The notes under the pieces: generated by a model
What the model was told of the DNA's origin: nothing
The model's input: the letters and a program-made list of their open reading frames with translations, nothing else
Databases searched by the model: none
Shown: one piece after another, positions 9,401-19,911 of the stretch
Layout of the letters: every line of letters starts with the position of its first letter
How positions within the stretch are numbered: position 1 is the first letter of the stretch
Origin: a virus
Direction: 5' to 3' (one strand)
DNA: 32,000 nt
Virus record (IMG/VR): IMGVR_UViG_3300027708_000220
Coordinates: 1 to 32,000 of that record
Program-made: the position numbers and the translations under genes

Positions 9401-12400
9401 TAACGGCATTAATTCTAGAGTCGTACAAATAAAAATGATTATCATCTACTACTCTTACATAATAAATTTTATTATCAAATAATCCGTCAATTGCTATTAC
9501 CCCGTTAACTGAATATCGAACAGACATTCCGGTTAAAAAATTGTGGTCGAGTATTGAAATTATATTAGTATTTAGGTCAATCGCACTTGTAGGAATTATA
9601 ATAGCAGTTCCTGTTCCCGGAGCCGGTACTGATTCTGTAACAATAGATGAATTGTAATAATTAGAATTATCTGAAAATATATCTTTTCCAAAAATAGATG
9701 TATTTTGATCCCAAATTAACGTATAATTAAAAGGTAGCGACTGGATAGATGTTTTGGGAAAATCTATGCCTGTCATTAATTGGCCTAATTCTAACCCGGG
9801 CATTCCGGAAGTTGCGGTATAAAAATTTAATATTCTTTCCGTAGCATTAAACATTTTTATATTTTTATCATACGTGACCGATAACACCTGCCCCACTGCT
9901 GGAATATACTTTGTAAAAACAATTTTAGAAAATTCTTTAGAATAATTGTCAACTATATCAGTGTAAATTTCAATGTTAAAATCCGATGAAAGAACAAACG
10001 ATCCATCTAATGTAACTGCCGTTTTTATTTTTGTAGTATTGGCTAACCATTTTAATGTAAATTCGCTTGTATTACCATCACATCTAAATGTATCTACTGC
10101 CGAAGTTAATTCAAACGAATTATTAGTTCCTACCCGGTCAAATTTCATTCCTATTAAATTATTTCTAATAGTATTGTTAGCCAGTTGTGCATAAGCAACA
10201 GCAGGAACTATGCCCGGTGTTGAACTTTGTATTATTACGCTAGGCGCTGTTAGATAATTAGCACCAGGCGATAATACAACTATCTTACTAATTTGTCCAC
10301 CAGTAATATACGCTTCGGCCGTTGCGCCGGATCCCGGATCTCCGGGAGCAGATTGAATTACAACTGTTGGCCTAGATGTGTAATTTTTTCCCGGATTACC
10401 AACAAGGATACTATCGACTTGGAATGTATAATTATTGGCCCACGATTTCCACGGGTAGGTATTTAAAATAGGATCGCCTACTACAATACTTTGATATAAG
10501 CCTGTGGCGGTATTATATACTGTAGGTAAATCAAAATCTGTAATGTAAGACTGGCTCGGATCAACATAGGTATAATTAGTTGTATATTTTCTAATTTGAG
10601 TATGATAAGGTTTAATTTCGGAAATATAATTAATAAAGTATGTGTCGTCCTGCAATTGATATACTGAACGCTGATCTAAATTTCCAGCGTAATTTACAAC
10701 ATTTATAAAACTTGTTTTAAATGCCCAATCGAGTAATTTTTGTTCTGTTAACGCATATTTTACAGCGTTAAAGAAAAATAAATTCCAGCAAACTTTTAAT
10801 TCGCCTATGAATATGTCATTTTTTAAAGCATTTAAAATATTTACTAATTCAATATCAGCGGTTTGATCAAATAGTGTTTGATCGTAGTTTACAGCACTGT
10901 AGGTTAAATTTCCCGAAGATAGCGACCATAACGTATCTAATAATTGTATTGTACCGTTTTGTTTGAAAACTAAATTATAATCGTTACTAAAGGTTCCGTT
11001 TCCTAAAATTGTTTTTTCTAAAATCAAATAATTTCCATCGCCGCCGTTGAATATTTTAACATATTGATTAGGTAGAACATTTACTAACGATGAAAGATAA
11101 TTTAAAGACGCTATTGTAGCCGAATATGGAATATATTCATTAAATGTACTAGACTTCCAATCTATATATTTCCAATAAAGGGTAGTATTATACAATTGAG
11201 TGTAAACTTTAATCCATTGGTTCGATTGTTTATCCCAAGAGAACATTGCCCATTTACCGTTGCTATCGGCATCAGTTAACACTAAAACAGAATAAGGACG
11301 AATTTCGAGTATAGGCGCAGTTACGTATTCGCTACCAGGATTAATTATTTGAACCGATACAACAATGCCGGATGAATTAATTGCTGTTTCTATAACTGCT
11401 CCCGTACCATTGTCGCTTGCAATAATTGTAACCTTTGGTGCTATTTTATAACCAAAACCGGGATCAACTATCTTGACTGAAATAACTTTTCCATTATCAA
11501 CTGTACAAGACAATTTAGTCTGTTGTAATTTAGTTGTGTTTATAAGGTTAAGAAATTCTAAATCTTCAACCACCCGGTCATATGTATTAGAAAATTGATC
11601 GGGGGGAGATTCTTGAGAAGTTAAATTTTCAAAATTATAATTTCCAGTCAGTTGATTAGAAAGCAAAACAGTATTTGCAAAAGTAATTAAATTACGCAAT
11701 GCGGCATTTCTATCAACAAACATGCTTTGACGAGGACGGATATTAATACCAAAGGATAATCTTTTTGACAGTGCTGGATCAGGAACAGGATTTCCAAGAT
11801 TGTCGTGTCCTCGTAAACTATCAATTAATTTTTTTTCTAACATAGTATTAGGCTGACTATTAACATTGCCCTCTTGTAACAACAGCCATTCAGTATGCTT
11901 GTTAATATTGTTATTAGTATTATCGAACGCAATATTTAAATTTATATTGTTAGAAACTAATTCTGATCCAATATTAGCCAATGATATAGCAGAAGGAGCA
12001 ATAGGCGAAATAAACTTATAACCGTAGCTTGCTGGATCGGCTATTAAACTAGCAATTTCAAATGTACTTTTTCTTCTATTTTTTGTTTTAGGAACTGTAA
12101 TTTTATTTTTTACCCAATAGTAATAAAAATTAGTAAATCCTCCAGAAGAATTATAAACTTGTTTTACAGCCATGACACTGCCATCGGGATATTTAGGCTG
12201 ACCGCTTATACTTTCAACCAGTCCTGTTGTAGTGTCTGCTAAAACACTCCATTCGCTAGGTAGATATTTTGTACCTACCCATTCATACACATCAATAGTT
12301 GCTCCCGGAAAAAGATTACCCCAATGATTTTTTCGATAAATTAGTTCGCCTTGTTCATACCACATATATTTTACAGTGCTTAAATCCCACCACAATTCCC

Positions 12401-15400
12401 CAACATGGTCATCCAGCCAACTGGTATTAGTATTAACATTTACTCCTAGTGAGCCTATAGAATATATTGCAGGATCATATGATGAAATATATTTTAATTC
12501 TTCACGGGCTAATCCTGCAATTTTTCCTTTAACCGGATCAATAACATCTAAGTAATCAACAATTTTTTCGCTAACTGTATCTATTAAAGACACCTTTTGA
12601 AATTGAGTTACATCTACAGAATCTGGCTGAAATCTTAATTTTTGCCAACTGTTTAATGTGTTATCATTTTTTATAAATTGAAAGACCGTTCCGTATTCCG
12701 TAGGCGACAATGACGTGGGCGGAAATGGTGCTCCAACATAAACAATATTATCGTCAACTTGTAAACTAGTTCCGTAATCTGAATCAGCAACTACACTCGG
12801 AGGGCGCAATTCATCGGCTAACGCAAATCTGCCATATTGTTCTGTTTTATTATAAAGGTAAACAGACCCTGCATTTCCTACAAAATCAACTATTCTTGTT
12901 TCGTTTGTATCAAATGTCATTTGTCCAATATTAGAAGAGCTGTCAACAGTTGCATGCTGAGGAGTATTACCGCCTAACGATGATATTACTAAGGTATCTA
13001 TAGCGGTATTGCAGTCTATTGCACTTCCAAATTTCATACCTACGCCGGCTTGCGGATTAACAATACTGTGATTAAAGACAAAGACTCCGTTGGAGTTGGT
13101 AAAAACAGAAACTGCACCGTACGAATTATCAATATTTTGATACAACGGTGCAGATATAAACAAATAATTACCAGTCGGGCTCATTTTTACTGCTGAACCA
13201 AATCCAGTATTAGTAGGATATCCTAAATCAACGCCATGTATAGTTTGTAATAAATTTAATGTATTGTTTAAAAATTGATAGATAGAAACGAAACCTGCAT
13301 TAGCACCAGGGGCACTAATTGCAATATAGTTTGCAGTATCGGATCCGCTTATTACATTACCCCATAATGATCCGATTGTTAAATTATTTCCCGGGGTAAC
13401 TGTTCCATTATATTCTAACTGGACCGGAGATTCACTTGTATCAAGTTTATAAGAATATACAACTCCGGTTCCTGTAGTTGTTGTTCCGGGGGCACCGACT
13501 AATAATAATTTATTAGATTGAACAAATATCGAAGAACCAAATCTTTGATAATTGTTTGACGTGTTAGGGCTTAATAAAACGTATTCTGTTTTTTGAGACA
13601 ACGATCCTGATATTTTGCTACTAATTTTTACAATCCCTTCTTGTACCAATGTAGATACCGTACCTGTGCCGGTTGACTGTCTTAACCCGCCCGCTGGCGA
13701 ATTTGAAACAGTCTTTCCTGTTCCAGGAGCACCGACAAACATTAAACCAAATTTTGTATTGTTAAAGTTAGTGTCATCATACGCCATTGCCAATCCTGCT
13801 TCAACAGGATCAGTTGAATGATGGTATGTGACTGATGTATAACCATCCTGATTAATGCCGTAGCTAAAAGATATTGTAGTTGCCGATGTAGCTATATCGT
13901 AAACAAAAATTGTTCCAGAGTCGTGGGGGGCCGCTACCATTAAGACGTTTCCGTTTTTCTTTTTGGCCAATGTTCTGCCAAATTCTAAAACTGTGGGACT
14001 GCGGTTTACGATCGAAGTGCTGGTAAAGTTTTGAATTTTTTGATAAACAGCCCAACGATCTTTACCGTCATTATCAATCCATAACTTTACATTATACGGC
14101 AACCTCAATAATTTATTATCTTTAGGAATTTGAGAAAATGTTGCAAATCGTTGACTAAAAAATTTAAAAAGTAAACCAGGAGAAAGTAAAGGTTCGTTGT
14201 TAATGACTGTTAACTGCGATGATACTGTAATTTCTGTTAGGGTGGGAATATCGATAATACGATAAACACCATTTACCTGCGCATTAAATTGTGTACAAAA
14301 AACTATATCGCCAACTGATAACGAGTGACGAATATTAGTAGTAAAGGTAATTGTATATCCGGGAGAGCTGACATAAACTCCGATAATTTTTACACCAGCA
14401 TTTTCATATCTTAATACGTCCCAGTCTCCGTTAGCTTTAAATCCTAACCAAACAGTTGTTCCTTCGGGCAAAGAAGTAGACGCTATATCTAATAAACTGT
14501 TTTCATTATAAGCAGTAGCAGTAACGTCATCAATTCTCACGTAACCTGCGGTGTTTACTAAATTAGCAGTACCGGTTGTTGCAAATACAGAATTTATATT
14601 AAGGTCGGTGGGCGTAATTTGTAAATCACTAGGAAGTACTGTAACAGTTACACTGCTTGTTTGTATAGAATTAGTTGCAGTAAATTCAACAAGTTGCGGA
14701 TTTTCTAAAAATGTACCTTCTGTCAAAGGAAATTCAATTTCTTGATAACTAGAATAAGATCCGTAAACTCCGACCCTAAATGCCCACTCTTCCGAATAAT
14801 CTACTGTACCCTGATTATTAAATATACTTGCTTTAGAAAGTTTTGATATAGGATTTTTTGTTCCTTTTTCTTTAATGTACCCTTGATAAAATTTATATTG
14901 AGCAATTGAATCGCTAAAGATACCATTTAAATACGGCCTTGGCGTATATCCAGTTAAATGTTGAGCTAACTTTTGTTGGCCTGCATCAAAATTATCTATG
15001 TTTAAATTATAAAAATCTTGGAATTGTGTAATTTTATAATCAAAATTTGGAATTAATCCAGGAGTAGGTACTTTATCTAACAATACCCAACCATCTGTAA
15101 CATTAAACGAGGCTGATCCAGGTATATTCTGTTTTGCAGAATAATATTTTCCATTAAAACTTATTGTATCTGCATAAAAATAATCAACATACTGGGCCCA
15201 TATACTTACATTAGAGACATCATAAACAAATCCCGGACTTGAAAAATTTCCATCCCAGCCCGCAGTGCGTAGTCCGGATAATTTAACACGCAGTTGTCTG
15301 TAACCGGATTGAATATCAAATATTGTATCATTAAATAAACTAATATTGTTTAAAACCATTCCGTGTTCTTTTTGTACTGGTCTTAATATAGCAAAATAAA

Positions 15401-18400
15401 TTCCTTGGCTGGTATTATTTGTAGTAATCGTACAAACGCCGCCTTGCCTATTTACAGAAAGATGTTTTTGAGAAAATGCAGTTCCGTCAGATCGTAAAAT
15501 TCTATATTCATAAAAACTATCATATAGATTATCAACTACTGCGACGGGAGATTGAAATTTAATTGTATCAGCAAATGGACTTAAAGTTATTAAACTATTA
15601 TCCACCCAGTTTTGACTAGTCCAAAATAAAAATTCTTTTCCGGTAAAATTCCAATCTAATATTTCACCCACATCTGTGTTGTATTCGTCAAATATAAATC
15701 CTATACTTTCTAAATAATTTCCGTAGCCTATTAAAAAATCGTAAACTTCTTGAATGGTCGAAAACGCTGTTCCGTAAGGAACTTTTGTAAGTTGGCTAGA
15801 AAATCCGGTGGATCGCTGAACTGTGACTCCTCCAACTGTAGGTAATTCAGGAAGTTGAATATACAAAGATTCATTAAACACATTTTCTGGAGTATGACTA
15901 ACTTTTACTCTATAGAATTTGCTATTGTAAGAAACAATTTGACCTTGTGTATAAAACAATGTGTTTATCGCTGACTTAGCTGTTGTGGTTTCAGATTGTG
16001 TTAGTCCGGTTGGGCCTGCCGAAGAACCCGAACTCCATGTTACGTACGGTTCTGAAATTCCACCGACCGTAACAACAGGAGTAGAATTATTTCTTATAGG
16101 TTGATAAACATTAAAAAATCCAGTAGTTTGATCGTAACCTTTAACTATAAACGACCCGTTTGATTTTTGTATAACAACTCCGCTTATATTAGCGGTTTCT
16201 ATAGGACTGCTTACATTTAAAAATAAGTTATAATCTTCGGGAGGTAGTATTGCTCCCGGATCAACTGATGTCGGATTATATGCATCGATAGTAACAGTCA
16301 TATTGTTTTTGCTTATAAACCCGCCAACTTTATAAAATAAATTAAGATTAAAATAAGTTAAATCATTTTTTAATTCAGTAATATAATTGTCGTTACGTTT
16401 TTTTCCATATTCAACAACATACACTCCGTAACCGCTGGTTAAATTTCCGTTGTCGCCGTGAATTGCAATATTTTTAGGATTTAAAAATTGTTGGTCACTG
16501 CCATACGTCCATTGTCCTGCTATGTTAATGTTCATTCTACTTGTATCATATAATAAAGAAGCATATATAGAAGGTTTAGTCAATGCTAATAGTCGTTGAA
16601 CTGCAAAAGGATAAAAACTACTTTTACGCCACGCTGTTTCAACAGGACCTTGATCACCGAACTTAAAAGAATTTCTTATAGAATAAGCAGTTGTATTATA
16701 TAGTAATTGGCTAGGTGGTATTAACTCGCCGTAGTCAGTAACTGGTAACATATTGTATAAACCCGGTCGTGCATAAACTGGGTTGCCGCCGCCAGTTTCT
16801 ATATAATCCCACAATATTTTATTTCCCGCTGTATAAGGGGCTGATCCGTATGTATTTTCCCAATTAGCAGGTTTTTGAAAAACTCCTATCATTTCCCAAG
16901 GATGTGTATGAGGGCGATCAGTATCGTATAATGATTTATATATGTTTCTCCAATAACCCGATAGTTGTACATTTCCGTCGGTAGATACCGATCCTGTATA
17001 GTTCCATGTAAACGGATTGAATTCATCAAACGTAGTATTTGTAGAATAATCTATACCGAAGATTCCTGCCCATTTAATAAAATCAATTTCTAATATTTGA
17101 TTTATGTCGGAGGCTGAATAATCTGTATTTCTAAATCTACCGGGTAAAACTGAATTTATTTCGAATAATTCTGAACGGTATTTTGTTTTTATATTGTTAT
17201 AAATTCTTTTTTCAAGTTCTAAAATAATTTGATCTCTATAATCATTGTATGCTATAGTGATACTACCATCATGTCCTTGAATTACCGTTTGAGGAATTGC
17301 ATAAGTGTCGTCGACGTAGATACTAGGAACAAATGCCGGATACAATCCTAATTTTGTCGGAGTGCTAGGGATATAACATCTAGAAGTATCTTGGTAATCG
17401 TTTATTACAATAATATCGCCGACTCGCAAAGGAATTAAAAATTCGACCGCGGAGTCGACTGATAAAAAAGCATAATCTGTATTGACAATTAATTGCTTTC
17501 CATTAAGGTACACTAAAACAGATCGTAAATTTAGTGTCAATAAATCAAATGCACTAGATAACGGATATATTGTATTCCTAGAATCTGTTACCGAGAATGT
17601 TCTAACAATTTTATCTTCTCCATATCCTATCATATCTGATAAAGAATATGATGCAATATTAGTTTTATTTTGATTAATTGCAGTCATAGCACTGTCGACT
17701 GCTGAAACATAATCAGTTTGATCGGGCTGTAATTCTAATTGTTTTAAAAAAGATAATTTAAATTGATTGTATTGTTCTGCCGCATCTTGAACAGCATTTA
17801 TTAGATTATGGTATTTGTCGCCGATGAAGAAAAGAGCAAACGGTAAAGGATTAGCATTTGAAATTAACTGTGTTCCGGGGAAATTGCCTAAATCTCGTAA
17901 ATTACTTTCTCCAGGAAATATTCCTGAAAAATTAGGAATAGTATCGATTGTAGTTTTAACATGATTGGTTATTTCAGTTTCTGTCATGTTACTAATAGGA
18001 CCGTTTAACGGGTTATTGGTTAAGGACAAAGGGATTTGATAAAATCCTATAGGATTTGGAACAGCGTTACTATTATAGATTTTAATTAATACATTTGAAT
18101 AGGCGGGAATCGGGTCATTAAAATGTATAAAATAATTAGCCGCCGATGTTGATGTTGAATATTGTGTATTTTTAAATTTTATCTCGTTTACGTATACATC
18201 AAAATTAAATTGGGTTGTTACTGGATTATTAATTGCAGTTAACTGTAAAGTTGATGTTGAAATTGTAGTAGATTCAAATTGTAAAATAGGAATTGAGGTG
18301 TGAAATGATTCTTCCCAAACGTTTACAAATTTACTGGTTCCGTTAGAAACATATTTTAAATATGTGTTAGCAGTAGGCACACTAGTTAATATATTATTAT

Positions 18401-19910
18401 TAGAAATAGTAATTGTTTCTGTCATAAAATAATTGTTAAACAAATAACTTCCTACACCTACGCTATTTTTATATTGTAGGGGGAAACCTAATATTGAATC
18501 AACCGCACCTGTACCTATTGCGTAATTAAAAATTTGATTTCCAAAAAAATCCGACTGATAATACGCAGTATCGCTGTAGCTGTTTCCTGTATTATCAAAC
18601 AAATCAAATAAAGGAAACTGATTTAATTTTTGATGTTGTTGAGAAAAAATCCAATACCTACCGTCATAATGCCACGTTGTGCCCTTATACGTTTTTCCGT
18701 TGCTAACAACTATAGACGATTCCGGTGCCGGGCTATTGTCTAATAATAATTGTATTTGATAAACATCATTTACCTTAGCAAAATTAACAATATAGATATT
18801 GCCACGAACTTGTATATTTTTATCTGCATTAAAAATTATTCTATTGCCTTGTTCTAAAAGAACTCCGTCTATAAAATATCCCTCGGAGCCTTCTATAGTA
18901 GAAAACGCATTAGTTGTATCAGTATCAATAATATCTACTTTAGAAATTCCAACAGTTCCAAAATTATATAGTTTGAGATTAGCATTAAATTCAACAATAG
19001 GACGCTGTGCCCTGCTACTAGCGGAAATTACTGGAACTACACCATTTACTATTGCACTTATTGTTATAATGTCTTGATGAAACCATCTATTATATCTAGT
19101 CCAAGGATTTAAATCTCGGCTAGCTCGATTAATAGTAATATAATCAGGAGTGATCGGTACATCGCTAAAATAATCGTACGGATATTGATCAAAAGGCGTA
19201 GCATCAAAATTATCTGCGACTGCAGGATTTATTATTCCTGATGCGGAAACTGTATTGTAGTCAACCAACACAATTGCTTTTCCAACTCCTTCAACAAAAT
19301 ATGTTTTATTTTGATATTTTTGAGAAACTACATCCGAAGTGAATTGAATTTTCATTCCATTGGATAACGCCTGTGTTGCTGTTGTTCCGATAGTAGTTAG
19401 GTAACTAAATGTATAATTAGATTGACCTACAATATCAACATCGACATTTATATATCCGTTAATTGTTCCTATAGAAATTACACTCGGCCCAGTTGGTAAC
19501 CAATAATATTTTTGGTAGTTTGTAAATTTATCCCAGTTGATATGCGGGTTGTAAGAATAAATTGGGGAACTGTATAATTTGTTAAAATCGGCTGGTAGCC
19601 CACTTTGAATTGATATGTTGTTTGTTAAATCGTCGATTCCTATTGCTCGTTGTATATTGTTTGATTCATCATATATTACCAGTGCAGGGTTAAATTGATA
19701 ATCTTTACGTATTTCTAAAACATCCGGAATGTAAGTATCGGCTGTAGAATTATAGTTTGGAGATAATTTACTACCAATAAATCCGCTAATCCTTTCTATT
19801 TGTGCCGGTTGTATTAATTGATCAAGCGAACTTGATAAAAATTTATTATTTTTATCTGTTTGAAAATATTCTGGTAATAAATTAGCTGAATTGATATTAT
19901 CGGTTGACAT
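6462..19910 (-). CDS. Giant baseplate/tail structural protein with FG-GAP propeller
   Basis: This is one uninterrupted 4482-residue frame located just after gp6, the position of T4 gene 7 (about 1030 residues). The ATG follows the gp6 stop by one base and has a GGAAA ribosome binding site. The N-terminus (LLPEYFQTDKNNKFLSSSLD) is of the type found in large marine T4-like baseplate proteins. Residues about 1975-2420 contain seven FG-GAP-like blades with cores VLMVAAP, LMFVGAP, LLLVGAP, YIAISAP, YLFISAP, TLVISS and IVYVGAP. Paired beta modules with PGxxY motifs occur near 2800-2870 and 3160-3240. A conserved block (DWAFKTSFIN, EIKPYHTQIRKY) lies near 3060-3110, YLNGKQL modules occur near 800 and 3990-4060, and an IEGERIEFF/QLRRGTLGTS block near 4240. 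There is no signal peptide or membrane segment. It is probably a wedge component acting with gp6, gp25 and gp53. Equivalence to gp7 is inferred from gene order only. Confidence 0.88.
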   Translation of the reverse strand: MSTDNINSANLLPEYFQTDKNNKFLSSSLDQLIQPAQIERISGFIGSKLSPNYNSTADTYIPDVLEIRKDYQFNPALVIYDESNNIQRAIGIDDLTNNISIQSGLPADFNKLYSSPIYSYNPHINWDKFTNYQKYYWLPTGPSVISIGTINGYINVDVDIVGQSNYTFSYLTTIGTTATQALSNGMKIQFTSDVVSQKYQNKTYFVEGVGKAIVLVDYNTVSASGIINPAVADNFDATPFDQYPYDYFSDVPITPDYITINRASRDLNPWTRYNRWFHQDIITISAIVNGVVPVISASSRAQRPIVEFNANLKLYNFGTVGISKVDIIDTDTTNAFSTIEGSEGYFIDGVLLEQGNRIIFNADKNIQVRGNIYIVNFAKVNDVYQIQLLLDNSPAPESSIVVSNGKTYKGTTWHYDGRYWIFSQQHQKLNQFPLFDLFDNTGNSYSDTAYYQSDFFGNQIFNYAIGTGAVDSILGFPLQYKNSVGVGSYLFNNYFMTETITISNNNILTSVPTANTYLKYVSNGTSKFVNVWEESFHTSIPILQFESTTISTSTLQLTAINNPVTTQFNFDVYVNEIKFKNTQYSTSTSAANYFIHFNDPIPAYSNVLIKIYNSNAVPNPIGFYQIPLSLTNNPLNGPISNMTETEITNHVKTTIDTIPNFSGIFPGESNLRDLGNFPGTQLISNANPLPFALFFIGDKYHNLINAVQDAAEQYNQFKLSFLKQLELQPDQTDYVSAVDSAMTAINQNKTNIASYSLSDMIGYGEDKIVRTFSVTDSRNTIYPLSSAFDLLTLNLRSVLVYLNGKQLIVNTDYAFLSVDSAVEFLIPLRVGDIIVINDYQDTSRCYIPSTPTKLGLYPAFVPSIYVDDTYAIPQTVIQGHDGSITIAYNDYRDQIILELEKRIYNNIKTKYRSELFEINSVLPGRFRNTDYSASDINQILEIDFIKWAGIFGIDYSTNTTFDEFNPFTWNYTGSVSTDGNVQLSGYWRNIYKSLYDTDRPHTHPWEMIGVFQKPANWENTYGSAPYTAGNKILWDYIETGGGNPVYARPGLYNMLPVTDYGELIPPSQLLYNTTAYSIRNSFKFGDQGPVETAWRKSSFYPFAVQRLLALTKPSIYASLLYDTSRMNINIAGQWTYGSDQQFLNPKNIAIHGDNGNLTSGYGVYVVEYGKKRNDNYITELKNDLTYFNLNLFYKVGGFISKNNMTVTIDAYNPTSVDPGAILPPEDYNLFLNVSSPIETANISGVVIQKSNGSFIVKGYDQTTGFFNVYQPIRNNSTPVVTVGGISEPYVTWSSGSSAGPTGLTQSETTTAKSAINTLFYTQGQIVSYNSKFYRVKVSHTPENVFNESLYIQLPELPTVGGVTVQRSTGFSSQLTKVPYGTAFSTIQEVYDFLIGYGNYLESIGFIFDEYNTDVGEILDWNFTGKEFLFWTSQNWVDNSLITLSPFADTIKFQSPVAVVDNLYDSFYEYRILRSDGTAFSQKHLSVNRQGGVCTITTNNTSQGIYFAILRPVQKEHGMVLNNISLFNDTIFDIQSGYRQLRVKLSGLRTAGWDGNFSSPGFVYDVSNVSIWAQYVDYFYADTISFNGKYYSAKQNIPGSASFNVTDGWVLLDKVPTPGLIPNFDYKITQFQDFYNLNIDNFDAGQQKLAQHLTGYTPRPYLNGIFSDSIAQYKFYQGYIKEKGTKNPISKLSKASIFNNQGTVDYSEEWAFRVGVYGSYSSYQEIEFPLTEGTFLENPQLVEFTATNSIQTSSVTVTVLPSDLQITPTDLNINSVFATTGTANLVNTAGYVRIDDVTATAYNENSLLDIASTSLPEGTTVWLGFKANGDWDVLRYENAGVKIIGVYVSSPGYTITFTTNIRHSLSVGDIVFCTQFNAQVNGVYRIIDIPTLTEITVSSQLTVINNEPLLSPGLLFKFFSQRFATFSQIPKDNKLLRLPYNVKLWIDNDGKDRWAVYQKIQNFTSTSIVNRSPTVLEFGRTLAKKKNGNVLMVAAPHDSGTIFVYDIATSATTISFSYGINQDGYTSVTYHHSTDPVEAGLAMAYDDTNFNNTKFGLMFVGAPGTGKTVSNSPAGGLRQSTGTGTVSTLVQEGIVKISSKISGSLSQKTEYVLLSPNTSNNYQRFGSSIFVQSNKLLLVGAPGTTTTGTGVVYSYKLDTSESPVQLEYNGTVTPGNNLTIGSLWGNVISGSDTANYIAISAPGANAGFVSIYQFLNNTLNLLQTIHGVDLGYPTNTGFGSAVKMSPTGNYLFISAPLYQNIDNSYGAVSVFTNSNGVFVFNHSIVNPQAGVGMKFGSAIDCNTAIDTLVISSLGGNTPQHATVDSSSNIGQMTFDTNETRIVDFVGNAGSVYLYNKTEQYGRFALADELRPPSVVADSDYGTSLQVDDNIVYVGAPFPPTSLSPTEYGTVFQFIKNDNTLNSWQKLRFQPDSVDVTQFQKVSLIDTVSEKIVDYLDVIDPVKGKIAGLAREELKYISSYDPAIYSIGSLGVNVNTNTSWLDDHVGELWWDLSTVKYMWYEQGELIYRKNHWGNLFPGATIDVYEWVGTKYLPSEWSVLADTTTGLVESISGQPKYPDGSVMAVKQVYNSSGGFTNFYYYWVKNKITVPKTKNRRKSTFEIASLIADPASYGYKFISPIAPSAISLANIGSELVSNNINLNIAFDNTNNNINKHTEWLLLQEGNVNSQPNTMLEKKLIDSLRGHDNLGNPVPDPALSKRLSFGINIRPRQSMFVDRNAALRNLITFANTVLLSNQLTGNYNFENLTSQESPPDQFSNTYDRVVEDLEFLNLINTTKLQQTKLSCTVDNGKVISVKIVDPGFGYKIAPKVTIIASDNGTGAVIETAINSSGIVVSVQIINPGSEYVTAPILEIRPYSVLVLTDADSNGKWAMFSWDKQSNQWIKVYTQLYNTTLYWKYIDWKSSTFNEYIPYSATIASLNYLSSLVNVLPNQYVKIFNGGDGNYLILEKTILGNGTFSNDYNLVFKQNGTIQLLDTLWSLSSGNLTYSAVNYDQTLFDQTADIELVNILNALKNDIFIGELKVCWNLFFFNAVKYALTEQKLLDWAFKTSFINVVNYAGNLDQRSVYQLQDDTYFINYISEIKPYHTQIRKYTTNYTYVDPSQSYITDFDLPTVYNTATGLYQSIVVGDPILNTYPWKSWANNYTFQVDSILVGNPGKNYTSRPTVVIQSAPGDPGSGATAEAYITGGQISKIVVLSPGANYLTAPSVIIQSSTPGIVPAVAYAQLANNTIRNNLIGMKFDRVGTNNSFELTSAVDTFRCDGNTSEFTLKWLANTTKIKTAVTLDGSFVLSSDFNIEIYTDIVDNYSKEFSKIVFTKYIPAVGQVLSVTYDKNIKMFNATERILNFYTATSGMPGLELGQLMTGIDFPKTSIQSLPFNYTLIWDQNTSIFGKDIFSDNSNYYNSSIVTESVPAPGTGTAIIIPTSAIDLNTNIISILDHNFLTGMSVRYSVNGVIAIDGLFDNKIYYVRVVDDNHFYLYDSRINAVNLGDTKGQRIFRGYGNDEQTLTSIINYNQITVDSTKNIRIGQLVNIVGKTTRSVKLDPSIDVTVVSINNDTSQVTLSSFFITEVDTGDVVEFWTFDSNSSLYDSNITGGTWDNGIISNPLGINPEDINIDGSGFYTPDYGHAPEEVVPGHISDSFSLNVYSINDKSAPTVISSYAPLNLNTTTTITLPIRPTDPASISVYYKNKLFSYSTNTDFTQYIDSTEFTIDWINNALIVSPQSQGGNIGYRIVSIGGEAYGTYRGVIDDASASFTNTNTATTGQVQSLSDIDTVKDAIVYVNGVNVSKEPLGFHASSSASYIYFELGSVSENNNRAAATVYNLPTGNNNIHAWFFGNSYKLFNEINQQSFVINSNPQSVFELSHPPGIILPEAVQAIVEIDTGTGFKIMLPPPVTYYNITDPRITTYLIDPQEKYYVPYVVGTVVTDSTIGLNVLKFQSVENFHPGKVIVATDNDLFGANTNVIISDVDYISNEVYFSEKTLIPLNSGDTVYFYFYNYSVPAVRVYLNGKQLRNGPEVTVNVNKNTVKINSQLSMHDVIAILWLPLGHYDYDLIGSQLTLVSPVTNASINVITYTNHDNMAIETTTYLGNGLGRFKTDRPVLNSNYIWVIVNGVPLINTLDYTMLNDRVTVQLSTRYNLTLNDRVEIISLSDQGLNAEVVGFRMFNDIFNRTEFDRLTVKNSTKLSQPLLVTDTEIHVDNVLALTRPIVSKKIPGVVIIEGERIEFFQITGNTLSQLRRGTLGTSPSNILEIGTTVIDQSYEQLIPFKETTLKQSFITTGTDTYQIYTTSTNLNDGIVLNSGVPAIDQLLVFYGGRPLRKAGIFVQDTLLSYDDNLISEQAIMTTSTVNLLPLSANVGDAYHVVETGQVWIYENSLSIDAVNGYVYRGLNYLPPEFSISTSTHLLTLNIIDGVKPNIKVTIIKKETTSFEEWSYLNTATNSIATFLQANPAQLPDIWYYGGNHG

Positions 19911-19911
19911 T

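Noticed and set aside
13710-13733. A perfect Walker A pattern (GAPGTGKT) in the giant protein
   Set aside because: It falls on the VGAP core of the second FG-GAP blade, the surroundings are all beta strand, and no Walker B or other ATPase motif follows. It is a chance match within a propeller.
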